A stretch of 7,980 nucleotides of DNA from an uncultured Microbacteriaceae bacterium (GTDB lineage Bacteria > Actinomycetota > Actinomycetes > Actinomycetales > Microbacteriaceae), in assembly GCA_934661165.1 (NCBI GenBank), contig CAKUJB010000065.1, positions 1-7,980 of the forward strand. The letters run 5' to 3'. The position numbers and the translations under genes were made by a program. Under the pieces are notes generated by a model. That model was not told the origin of the DNA. It saw nothing but the letters and a program-made list of their open reading frames with translations, and made no database searches. Below are positions 1 to 5,156 of the stretch, one piece after another; positions within the stretch are counted from its first letter, which is position 1; each line of letters opens with the position of its first letter.

Positions 1-35
1 GGCCCATCGTGCCGCGCGAGGACGGGGACGCCTGA
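1..35 (+). CDS. C-terminal tail of a gene entering from the left (partial)
   Basis: Reading from base 3 gives PIVPREDGDA followed by TGA at 33-35. The codons are GC-ending and look like the end of an actinobacterial gene. Only about ten residues are inside the window, so no family can be named. The next gene is on the opposite strand and ends at 97, so the two would converge. The stop lies inside an 18-bp tandem duplication that supplies a second in-frame TGA at 51-53. The call rests on codon look alone and could be wrong; the stretch may be plain intergenic DNA. Confidence 0.35.
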   Translation, partial: PIVPREDGDA

Positions 36-58
36 CCGGGTCGGGACGCCTGACCGGG
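25..58. repeat. 18-bp-period tandem duplication
   Basis: The 16-mer GGGACGCCTGACCGGG occurs exactly at 25-40 and again at 43-58, separated by TC, giving an 18-bp period. Each copy contains TGA in the same frame (33-35 and 51-53). It looks like a recent slippage duplication at the end of the left-hand gene. The rest of the sequence up to base 96 shows no convincing terminator hairpin. Confidence 0.8.
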
Positions 59-96
59 CCGGGGAGGACCGCGCGCGGCTGACCCGACGGGGGCGC

Positions 97-1134
97 TCAG
101 GAGCCGAGGATGTCCTTCACCATCGGGATGACCTCGGTGCCGAAGAGCTCGATCGATTCCATCGCGTACTCGTGCGGCACCGGTGCGGAGTACTTGAGGT
201 CGAAGCGCTGGATGTCCAGGGAGCGGATCGTCGTCGCGATCTTGCGCGCGACGGTCTCCGGGCTGCCGAGGTGGAGCGCCCCGTCCGCGATCTCGCGGCG
301 CACCTCCTCGGGCCGCGGCGGCGGCCAGCCGCGCTCGGCGCCGATGACGGCGCGCTGCGACATGAAGTGCGGGACGTACCGCTCGAAGGCCTCCTCGTCG
401 GTGCGCGCGACGAACCCCGGCGAGTGGACCGCGACGGGCAGGTCGGGCAGCTCGAGCTCCTCGAGCGCGTTGTGGAACAGCTCGACGAAGGGCCGGAACC
501 GGGCGGGCTGCCCGCCGATGATCGCGAGCGTCAGCGGGAGGTGGTGCCGGGCGGCACGGACGACCGACTCGGGCGAGCCGCCGACGCCGACCCACGTCGT
601 GAGGCGGCCGCCCTCCGTCTTGGGGTAGACCTCCTGCTCGGTGAGCGCGGGACGCATCGAGCCCGACCACGTGACGGGCCCCTCGCTGAGGAGCGCCCGG
701 AAGAGGTCGAGCTTCTGCTCGAAGAGCTCCTGGTAGTCGGCGAGCGAGTAGCCGAAGAGTGGGAACGACTCGGTGAACGAGCCGCGCCCGAGGATGACCT
801 CGGCGCGGCCATTCGACATCGCGTCGAGCGTCGCGAAGCGCTGCCACACCCGCACGGGGTCGTCGGAGCTCAGCACCGTCACGGCGGAGCCGAGCGTGAT
901 CCGCTCGGTCGTCGTCGCGAGTCCGGCGAGGACGGTCTCGGGGGAGGAGACCGCGAACTCGTGCCGGTGGTGCTCACCGAGGCCGAATGCGTCGATGCCG
1001 ACCCGGTCGGCGAGCTGCCCCTCCGCGATGACGTCGCGGATGACCTGAGCCTGGTGCACGGGGCGTCCCTCGAGGTCGACGGTCACATCGCCGAAGGTGT
1101 CGACGCCGAACCGGATGTCGTCTGCGCTGGTCAT
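97..1134 (-). CDS. LLM-class flavin-dependent oxidoreductase
   Basis: This is a 345-residue cytosolic TIM-barrel flavoenzyme of the bacterial luciferase-like monooxygenase superfamily, using reduced FMN or F420; the substrate is unknown. Visible family marks are GLGEHH at about residues 51-56, the segment from SAVTVLSSDDPVR to GRAEVILGRGS (about 83-119), and WVGVGGSPES (181-190), a typical phosphate-side loop. The length fits the family. From memory it most resembles the subgroup of Agrobacterium Atu2307 (PDB 2I7G), which is less certain than the superfamily. I chose ATG at 1134 because the protein from there begins like other members (MTSADDIRFG). An in-frame GTG at 1191 would add 19 residues encoded across the promoter palindrome and is unlikely. 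Only a weak GGA lies 7 nt before the ATG. It is divergent from a second LLM gene 77 bp away, so shared regulation is plausible. Confidence 0.9.
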   Translation of the reverse strand: MTSADDIRFGVDTFGDVTVDLEGRPVHQAQVIRDVIAEGQLADRVGIDAFGLGEHHRHEFAVSSPETVLAGLATTTERITLGSAVTVLSSDDPVRVWQRFATLDAMSNGRAEVILGRGSFTESFPLFGYSLADYQELFEQKLDLFRALLSEGPVTWSGSMRPALTEQEVYPKTEGGRLTTWVGVGGSPESVVRAARHHLPLTLAIIGGQPARFRPFVELFHNALEELELPDLPVAVHSPGFVARTDEEAFERYVPHFMSQRAVIGAERGWPPPRPEEVRREIADGALHLGSPETVARKIATTIRSLDIQRFDLKYSAPVPHEYAMESIELFGTEVIPMVKDILGS

Positions 1135-1161
1135 GCCGAGGTCCAACGGCGGGCGCGGCAC

Positions 1162-1185
1162 CACTATTCCTGACCGGGAATACTG
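1162..1185. promoter_or_regulatory. Shared palindromic operator/promoter between two LLM genes
   Basis: A 24-bp imperfect palindrome has core arms TATTCC (1165-1170) and GGAATA (1177-1182) around a 6-nt spacer, plus outer CA/TG pairs. It lies between the starts of the divergent LLM genes. Each arm contains a -10-like hexamer facing its own gene: AATACT at 1179-1184 rightward and AATAGT at 1168-1163 leftward. These would give leaders of roughly 20 nt. No good -35 is visible on either side. A dimeric repressor bound here would cover both -10 elements, but the regulator is not in the window. Confidence 0.5.
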
Positions 1186-1211
1186 CGGCACCGCGCGGCG
1201 CTGGAGACACC

Positions 1212-2255
1212 ATGCGGCTCTCCGTCCTCGACCTCGTCCCCGTGCGCACCGGGCAGTCGAGCCCGCAGGCGGTCGCCGCGTCGCTCGCGCTCGTGCGACT
1301 CGCGGAGGAGCTGGGCTTCCATCGCTACTGGTTCGCCGAGCACCACAACATGCCCGCGGTCGCCTCGACGACGCCGCCCGTGCTCGCCGCCGCCGCCGCC
1401 GCGATCACCGAGCGCATCCGCCTCGGCTCCGGCGGCGTCATGCTGCCAAACCACCCGCCGCTCATCGTCGCCGAGCAGTTCGCGGCGCTCGAGGCCATCG
1501 CCCCGGGCCGCATCGACCTCGGGCTCGGTCGTGCGCCGGGCAGTGACCCCATCATCACCGCGCTGCTGCGGCAGAGCGGCATGGCGGGCGACGTCGAGCG
1601 CTTCCCCGACCAGATCACCGACATCCTCTCGCTCGTCCGGCCGGGCGGCGCGACGCTGCGCCTGACCGCCGGCCGCGACTACCCGATCGCGGCGACGCCC
1701 GCCGCGGTGTCGGCGCCCGACGTCTGGCTGCTCGGCTCGAGCGACTACTCCGCCAGGCTCGCCGCGCAGCTCGGCCTGCCCTACGTCTTCGCGAACCATT
1801 TCTCCGGCGCCGGTCTCGAGCGGGCGCTCGAGCTGTATCGCGTGCACTACACGCCGAGCGAGGCCCACCCCGAGCCGGTGACGTTCCTGACGGTGAACGC
1901 CTCCGTCGACGAGGACGCCGACCGGGCCCGCGAGCTCGCGCTGCCGCAGGCGCGCTCCTTCGCCCGCATCCGTTCGAACCGCCCGCACACCGCGGCGGAG
2001 ACGATCGAGGAGGTGCGGGCCGCGGGCGCCGACGCCGTGCTCGACCCGCGCACCGAGGAGGTCCTCGCGCGCTGGGTCGTCGGCGACGCCGCGTCGGCCG
2101 CCGCGCAGCTCGCCGAGCTCGCGACGCGGCACGGCATCGACGAGATCATGGTCTCGCCCGCGGGCGGCGCGAGCGCCGCAGACCCGCTCGATCGCGTGCC
2201 GTCACGGGAGACGACGCTGCGGCTGCTCGCGGAGCACCTGCTCACCGGTCCCTGA
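1212..2255 (+). CDS. LLM-class oxidoreductase, group 1 (YhbW/MsnO8-like)
   Basis: This 347-residue protein belongs to the 'luciferase family oxidoreductase, group 1' set, which includes E. coli YhbW and MsnO8-type proteins. It is a predicted cytosolic FMN-linked monooxygenase or reductase of unknown substrate. Marks seen are LSVLDLVPVRTGQS at the N terminus, RYWFAEHHNMP (38-48), SGGVMLPNHPPLIVAEQFA (73-91), APGRIDLGLGRAPG (97-110) and a PDVWLLGSS loop near residue 170. The start is well supported: GGAG at 1203-1206 sits 5 nt before ATG, making this the only clearly Shine-Dalgarno-led start in the window. It is divergent from the other LLM gene and convergent with rlmN, with 57 bp to the rlmN stop. 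Only a weak 5-bp hairpin with a G-U pair overlaps the stop, so no confident terminator is seen. Confidence 0.92.
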   Translation: MRLSVLDLVPVRTGQSSPQAVAASLALVRLAEELGFHRYWFAEHHNMPAVASTTPPVLAAAAAAITERIRLGSGGVMLPNHPPLIVAEQFAALEAIAPGRIDLGLGRAPGSDPIITALLRQSGMAGDVERFPDQITDILSLVRPGGATLRLTAGRDYPIAATPAAVSAPDVWLLGSSDYSARLAAQLGLPYVFANHFSGAGLERALELYRVHYTPSEAHPEPVTFLTVNASVDEDADRARELALPQARSFARIRSNRPHTAAETIEEVRAAGADAVLDPRTEEVLARWVVGDAASAAAQLAELATRHGIDEIMVSPAGGASAADPLDRVPSRETTLRLLAEHLLTGP

Positions 2256-2312
2256 GGGCCCTTCCCCCGAGCGACCGGTCCCGCGCATTCCTCCCGACCG
2301 CGCCGGGCGTGC

Positions 2313-3620
2313 TCAGTCCTCCGCGGCCGCGAGCTGCCCGCACGCGCCGTCGATCTCCTTGCCGCGGGTGTCGCGGAGGGTCGCGGCGATGCCCGCGGCC
2401 TGGAGCCGGCTGAGGAATTCGCGGGTCGTCGGGCCCGTCGAGGCGGTCCACACCGAGCCGGGCGTCGGGTTGAGCGGGATCGGGTTGACGTGCGCCCAGC
2501 CGCGGCCGCGGGCGTTGAGCTTCTCGGCGAGGAGGTCGGCGCGCCAGGCGTGATCATTCATGTCCCGGATGAGCGCGTACTCGATCGAGACCCGGCGACC
2601 GGTCGTCTCGAAGTAGTGACGGGCGGCGTCGAGCGCCTCGTCGACCTTCCAGCGGTCGTTGATGGGGATGAGCTCGTCACGGAGCTCGTCGTCCGGGGCG
2701 TGCAGCGAGAGCGCGAAGGTGAGCGGGAGCCCCTCGTCGGCGAGCCGCCGGATCGCGGGGGCGAGGCCGACCGAGGAGACGGTGATGCCGCGCGCCGACA
2801 TGCCGAGCCCGTCGGGCCTCGGCGCGAGCATGACCCGGATCGCGTGCATCATCCGGTTGTAGTTCGCGAGCGGCTCCCCCATGCCCATGAAGACGATGTT
2901 GTTGACACGGTGATGCGCCGCGACGCCGTCGTCCTCGATCGGGTCGGACTCCGGCTCGACGTCGAATGCGCTCGGCGGCAGCGAGGTGCCCGGCACGAGC
3001 GCGGTGCTCACCGCGGCGGCGTTGAGCCCGCCCTCGCGGATGTAGCGGTTGGCCGCGACGACCTGCGCCACGATCTCCGCGGCGGACAGGTTGCGGGTGA
3101 GCCCGGCCTGCCCGGTCGCGCAGAACGGGCAGTTCATCCCGCAGCCGGCCTGGCTCGAGATGCACAGCGTGATCCGGCCCGGATAGCGCATGAGCACCGA
3201 TTCGATGAGCGCGCCGTCGTGGAGGCGCCAGAGGAGCTTCACGGTCGCGCCGTCGTCGGTGCGCAGCTGCCGGACGGGGGTGAGCAGCGGCGGCAGGAGC
3301 TGCGCGACGAGCTCCTCTCGTCCCGCCTTCGGCAGGTCGGTCATCATCGCGGGGTCGTCGGTGCCGTGCACGAACCAGTGCGTCGCGAGCTGCCTCGCGC
3401 GATAGCCGGGCAGGCCGAGTTCGGCGACCCGCGCCATTCGTGCCTCTGGTGCGAGGTCGGCGAGGTGCTGCGGCGGCATCTTCGCGCGGGTCGGCGCCGC
3501 GAACTGCAGGAGCGGCTTGCCGTCGGGCGCCTTCGCCTGCTGCCACCCCTCCGTCTGCGGACGCACCTGCCGCGCCAGCGGTCCGTCGATCCGGGGACGG
3601 ACGGGCGGCCGGCTGGTCAT
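2313..3620 (-). CDS. rlmN: Dual-specificity 23S rRNA/tRNA adenine-C2 methyltransferase RlmN
   Basis: This 435-residue radical-SAM enzyme makes C2-methyladenosine at A2503 of 23S rRNA and, in E. coli, A37 of some tRNAs. The cluster motif C160-GMN-C164-PF-C167 is intact. So are C153 (in TLCISSQ) and C427 (in DGACGQL), which correspond to the RlmN pair used for methyl transfer via a Cys intermediate. VNNIVFMGMGEPLANY (239-254), ALSLHAPDDELRD (303-315) and NPIPLNPTPG (379-388) are typical. Two oddities are an N-terminal extension of about 48 residues before MPPQHLADL and an acidic, low-homology insert at about residues 197-238, just before FMGMGEP. I chose ATG 3620: GGGAG lies 9 nt upstream, and GAGAAT lies 6 nt upstream if the mRNA is leaderless. 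The frame stays open upstream to about 4010, antisense to the GNAT gene, but that extension has no RlmN-like content. Confidence 0.95.
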   Translation of the reverse strand: MTSRPPVRPRIDGPLARQVRPQTEGWQQAKAPDGKPLLQFAAPTRAKMPPQHLADLAPEARMARVAELGLPGYRARQLATHWFVHGTDDPAMMTDLPKAGREELVAQLLPPLLTPVRQLRTDDGATVKLLWRLHDGALIESVLMRYPGRITLCISSQAGCGMNCPFCATGQAGLTRNLSAAEIVAQVVAANRYIREGGLNAAAVSTALVPGTSLPPSAFDVEPESDPIEDDGVAAHHRVNNIVFMGMGEPLANYNRMMHAIRVMLAPRPDGLGMSARGITVSSVGLAPAIRRLADEGLPLTFALSLHAPDDELRDELIPINDRWKVDEALDAARHYFETTGRRVSIEYALIRDMNDHAWRADLLAEKLNARGRGWAHVNPIPLNPTPGSVWTASTGPTTREFLSRLQAAGIAATLRDTRGKEIDGACGQLAAAED

Positions 3621-3626
3621 GCCCCG

Positions 3627-3651
3627 ATTCTCCCAGCAGATGCCTGACAAT
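3627..3651. promoter_or_regulatory. Candidate divergent promoters for rlmN and GNAT gene
   Basis: Only 37 bp separate the chosen starts. GACAAT (3646-3651) lies 6 nt before GTG 3658, and GAGAAT (minus strand, 3632-3627) lies 6 nt before ATG 3620. Both match the A2/T6 pattern of a -10 hexamer at the distance expected for leaderless mRNAs. No good -35 boxes are visible. The hexamers are imperfect, and for rlmN the overlapping GGGAG could equally be a ribosome binding site. Confidence 0.35.
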
Positions 3652-3657
3652 CGTGAC

Positions 3658-4149
3658 GTGACCACGATCTCGATCGCCGCGGACGACCCCCGGCGGCCCG
3701 ACGTGCGCGCGCTGCTCGACGAGCATCTCCGCGACATGCGGGGCTGGTCCTCACCGGAGTCGGTGCACGCCCTCGACCTCGAGGGGCTCGTCGCGCCGGG
3801 GATGCGGGTGTGGACGGCGCGTGCGGACCCGGGCGGCGAGGTCCTCGGCATGGTCGCCCTCAAGGCGCTGCCAGGGGACGAGGGCGAGATCAAGTCGATG
3901 CGGACGACGAATGCGGCGCGCGGCCGCGGCGTCGGTCGCCTGCTCCTCGAGCGGGTCGTCGACGAGGCGGTGGCGTCGGGGTGGGCGGCCCTCCTGCTCG
4001 AGACCGGCACGCAGGACGAGTTCGCTCCGGCGCGGCGGCTGTACGCGTCGCGGGGCTTCGTCGAGATCGGACCGTTCGGCGACTACGCGCTCGACCCGGA
4101 GAGCGTCTTCATGCGCTTGTCGCTGACCCCGCGTAGTCTCACGACATGA
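3658..4149 (+). CDS. GNAT family N-acetyltransferase, YsnE-like
   Basis: This is a 163-residue single-domain acetyltransferase that transfers acetyl from acetyl-CoA to an amine; its acceptor is not identifiable. The acetyl-CoA loop is R88-GRGVG (Q/RxxGxG/A pattern), preceded by GEIKSMRTTNAARG. The C-terminal half, with LETGTQDEFAPARRLYASRGF (114-134) and PFGDYALDPESVFM (139-152), is characteristic of the YsnE-type group. B. velezensis ysnE has been linked to auxin production, which should not be assumed here. The start is uncertain. GTG 3658 has a -10-like GACAAT 6 nt upstream; ATG 3640 would add six residues and has no ribosome binding site. Its TGA overlaps the ATG of the next gene (ATGA), suggesting translational coupling. 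Confidence 0.88.
   Translation: MTTISIAADDPRRPDVRALLDEHLRDMRGWSSPESVHALDLEGLVAPGMRVWTARADPGGEVLGMVALKALPGDEGEIKSMRTTNAARGRGVGRLLLERVVDEAVASGWAALLLETGTQDEFAPARRLYASRGFVEIGPFGDYALDPESVFMRLSLTPRSLTT
4134..4139 (+). promoter_or_regulatory. Candidate -10 element for leaderless AhpD-like mRNA
   Basis: TAGTCT inside the end of the GNAT gene lies exactly 6 nt before the ATG at 4146, fitting TAnnnT at leaderless spacing. No -35 at 16-18 bp is evident. The gene also overlaps its upstream neighbour, so it may be read both from the upstream promoter and from this internal one. Confidence 0.35.
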
Positions 4150-4514
4150 GCGACATCTACGACCCCAGGGGCGACCGCCGATTCGGCAAGGTCTACAAGG
4201 AGCACACGCCGGACATCCTCGCGAGCTTCGCGCAGTTCGATGAGGCGGTATTCGCCGAGCAGGGCCGCGCGATCCCGCTGAAGTACCGGGAGCTCGCGGC
4301 GATCGCCGTGGCGCTGACGACGCAGTGCGTGTACTGCCTGAACCATCACACGAAGGCGGCGCAGAAGGCCGGCGCGACGGAGGCGGAGATCGCGGAGATC
4401 GCGTGGGTCGCGACGGCGCTGCGGGCCGGGGCCGCGTACACGCACGGCCACCTCGCGTTCAAGCTCGGCGGGCTCGGCGGCATCGATGAGCCCACTGGCG
4501 GCCACGCGCACTGA
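4146..4514 (+). CDS. AhpD-like / carboxymuconolactone decarboxylase family protein
   Basis: This 122-residue, all-helical, cytosolic CMD/AhpD-domain protein has the AhpD catalytic pattern E49-x11-C61-VY-C64-x3-H68. The CxxC plus Glu and His proton relay matches mycobacterial AhpD spacing. That supports a thiol-disulfide or alkylhydroperoxidase-type activity over true carboxymuconolactone decarboxylation, because ring-cleavage pathway decarboxylases lack CxxC. Downstream AGATEAEIAEIAWVATALRAGAAYTH (75-100) is the usual helix pair. The length is normal for stand-alone members, which form oligomers. It overlaps the GNAT gene by ATGA and has its own -10-like TAGTCT. It ends 18 bp before a strong terminator, closing the two-gene unit. 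No ahpC partner is in the window. Its role beside an acetyltransferase is unknown. Confidence 0.92.
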   Translation: MSDIYDPRGDRRFGKVYKEHTPDILASFAQFDEAVFAEQGRAIPLKYRELAAIAVALTTQCVYCLNHHTKAAQKAGATEAEIAEIAWVATALRAGAAYTHGHLAFKLGGLGGIDEPTGGHAH

Positions 4515-4532
4515 GCGACCCCCGGAATCGAC

Positions 4533-4564
4533 GAAGGCCCCGGGTGATCACTCCCGGGGCCTTC
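4533..4564. terminator. Strong hairpin terminator after the GNAT-AhpD unit
   Basis: A perfect 12-bp stem, GAAGGCCCCGGG (4533-4544) with CCCGGGGCCTTC (4553-4564), closes an 8-nt loop (TGATCACT). It begins 18 bp after the AhpD-like stop. There is no clear T tract on either side, which is common in actinobacteria. The stem is symmetric, so it could also stop leftward transcription out of 4565-5080. Confidence 0.85.
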
Positions 4565-4594
4565 AATGTCCGTTACGGTTCGACTTCGTTGTCG

Positions 4595-4610
4595 AGCGTT
4601 TGCAACCGCT
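4595..4610. promoter_or_regulatory. LacI/GalR-style palindrome
   Basis: AGCGTTTGCAACCGCT matches its own reverse complement at 14 of 16 positions, with a TTGCAA core and CG steps on each side. It resembles operators of LacI-family repressors, though the central dinucleotide is GC, not the more usual CG. It lies 30 bp beyond the terminator with no gene start nearby, so any target transcript would be one not annotated here. Confidence 0.35.
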
Positions 4611-4667
4611 TGGCAAGTCCGTTCGAAATGACGCTCCTGCTGCGCTCGGCGCCCAGCGGATCCGATT

Positions 4668-4681
4668 GAGGCCGAGGCCTC
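4668..4681. repeat. Short perfect inverted repeat
   Basis: GAGGCC (4668-4673) and GGCCTC (4676-4681) flank GA; as RNA this gives a 5-bp stem with a CGAG tetraloop. It sits in the gene-free segment. No T tract follows. It is a short structure of unknown role. Confidence 0.3.
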
Positions 4682-4831
4682 GTCCCTCACCGCCGCGGGC
4701 CTGGAATACGTCGGTCCGGTCGACCCGAAGGTCAGCCGGGCCGACGATCCACGCCGGGCGACTACGTGTCCGACTGCCGCCCTCGTCCCGCTTCCGCTCC
4801 CCCATACAGGAGAACTTCCGCCGGATCCGGA

Positions 4832-4894
4832 CCGGTGCTCTCGCACCGGGCTGCCGGTGATCCGTCACCCCGGTCGGCGATGCGATCCGCGTCG
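4832..4894. repeat. Three consecutive hairpins
   Basis: CCGGTGC/GCACCGG with a TCTC loop (4832-4849) is followed by GGTGA/TCACC with a TCCG loop (4856-4869), then CGATGCG/CGCGTCG with an ATC loop (4878-4894). The third stem is complete only in plus-strand RNA, where one pair is G-U. Three stems in 63 bp is more order than the flanking DNA shows, but short GC-rich stems are easy to find at this base composition. Confidence 0.4.
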
Positions 4895-4921
4895 GGTCTG
4901 AAACCGCCCCGGGCTCGCACC

Positions 4922-5007
4922 CGAGGACTCGCAGTCCGTCTGCGGCCCGCCGACTCGTCGCCACCAGATGCACGCACCTGGTCTCGACTCCTCCGCGAGG
5001 ACTCGCA
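4922..5007. repeat. Repeated 12-mer with clustered GACTC motifs
   Basis: CGAGGACTCGCA occurs exactly at 4922-4933 and 4996-5007. Two further GACTC copies lie between them (near 4951 and 4986), so there are four in about 85 bp. The second 12-mer forms part of a small hairpin, TCCTC-CGC-GAGGA (4989-5001). These may be protein-binding half-sites or leftovers of a duplication. Confidence 0.45.
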
Positions 5008-5083
5008 TCCCCACCGTCGGGAGCCGCCGTCCGCCTCCGGGTCTCCCCTTCCGCTTCCGGCGTTCGCCGTTTCGGTGAAGACG

Positions 5084-5120
5084 AATCTACCGACTGTCAA
5101 GCACGACACAACCCGTCAAG
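5084..5120 (-). promoter_or_regulatory. Candidate leftward promoter with repeated CTTGAC
   Basis: On the minus strand TAGATT (5089-5084) follows TTGTGT (5111-5106) with a 16-bp spacer, in the most AT-rich part of the window. CTTGAC occurs twice on the same strand (5120-5115 and 5101-5096), 19 bp apart; the second reads TTGACA but has no -10 at 17 bp. The repeats could be activator sites or alternative -35 boxes. Transcription would run leftward into the gene-free segment and could stop at the hairpin 4533-4564. Confidence 0.3.
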
Positions 5121-5134
5121 TTTCGCTAGATAGT

Positions 5135-5156
5135 TGAGACTTTTCCCCGCGTCTCA
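5135..5156. repeat. Inverted repeat over the stop of the CSD-DUF1294 gene
   Basis: TGAGAC (5135-5140) and GTCTCA (5151-5156) are separated by 10 nt rich in T and C. On the minus strand the repeat begins with the gene's own TGA stop. It may act as a weak terminator for that gene, but the stem is only 6 bp and no T tract follows on that strand. Confidence 0.35.

Larger units (their letters stand above)
4565..5134. other. Gene-free 570-bp segment, function unknown
   Basis: I see no protein gene here. The open frames on both strands use AGG, AGA, AGT, CGA and other codons avoided by the neighbours, show no third-position GC bias, have no ribosome binding sites and match no family I know. Both ends are visibly less GC-rich than the genes. 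I looked for and did not find tRNA T-arms that pair, tmRNA ends, the RNase P GAGGAAAGTCC signature, SRP RNA motifs or common riboswitch cores. It does hold a 16-bp palindrome, three consecutive hairpins, a repeated 12-mer and a candidate leftward promoter at its right end (separate entries). It could be an unannotated non-coding RNA, a regulatory spacer, or a decayed gene. Confidence 0.7.

Noticed and set aside
1135..1191. GTG start at 1191 for the minus-strand LLM gene, adding 19 residues
   Set aside because: The added residues run through the promoter palindrome, no ribosome binding site precedes the GTG, and the protein from ATG 1134 begins at a normal family N terminus.
2240..2312. Terminator between the convergent LLM and rlmN genes
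   Set aside because: Only a 5-bp stem with a G-U pair (GGTCC-CTGA-GGGCC) overlapping the stop is visible, with no T tract, so I did not list it as a feature.
3517..3657. Earlier start for the GNAT gene inside rlmN
   Set aside because: The fold begins at about TTISIAADD, the upstream residues are the complement of rlmN, and a -10-like element lies at 3646-3651. Only ATG 3640 remains a fair alternative.
3621..4010. N-terminal extension of the rlmN reading frame across the GNAT gene
   Set aside because: The extension is antisense to a convincing GNAT gene, is Ser/Arg-rich as shadow frames in GC-rich DNA are, and has no RlmN-like sequence.
4575..4635. GGTTCGA and GTTCGAA matches suggesting a tRNA or tmRNA T-arm
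   Set aside because: The flanking 5-nt segments do not pair on either strand, and no acceptor or anticodon arm can be drawn.
4628..4669. 13-residue ORF (MTLLLRSAPSGSD) as a possible leader peptide
   Set aside because: No ribosome binding site or convincing -10 precedes it and no gene follows for it to regulate.
4860..5077. tmRNA or RNase P RNA on the minus strand (CGGTTTCAGACC and GAGTCC-like stretches)
   Set aside because: The conserved tmRNA ends and tag, and the RNase P GAGGAAAGTCC core, are absent.
4486..5137. Open frames on both strands within the gene-free segment, up to about 136 residues
   Set aside because: They are rich in Arg, Ser and Pro, use codons such as AGG, AGA and AGT that neighbours avoid, lack ribosome binding sites and match no family.
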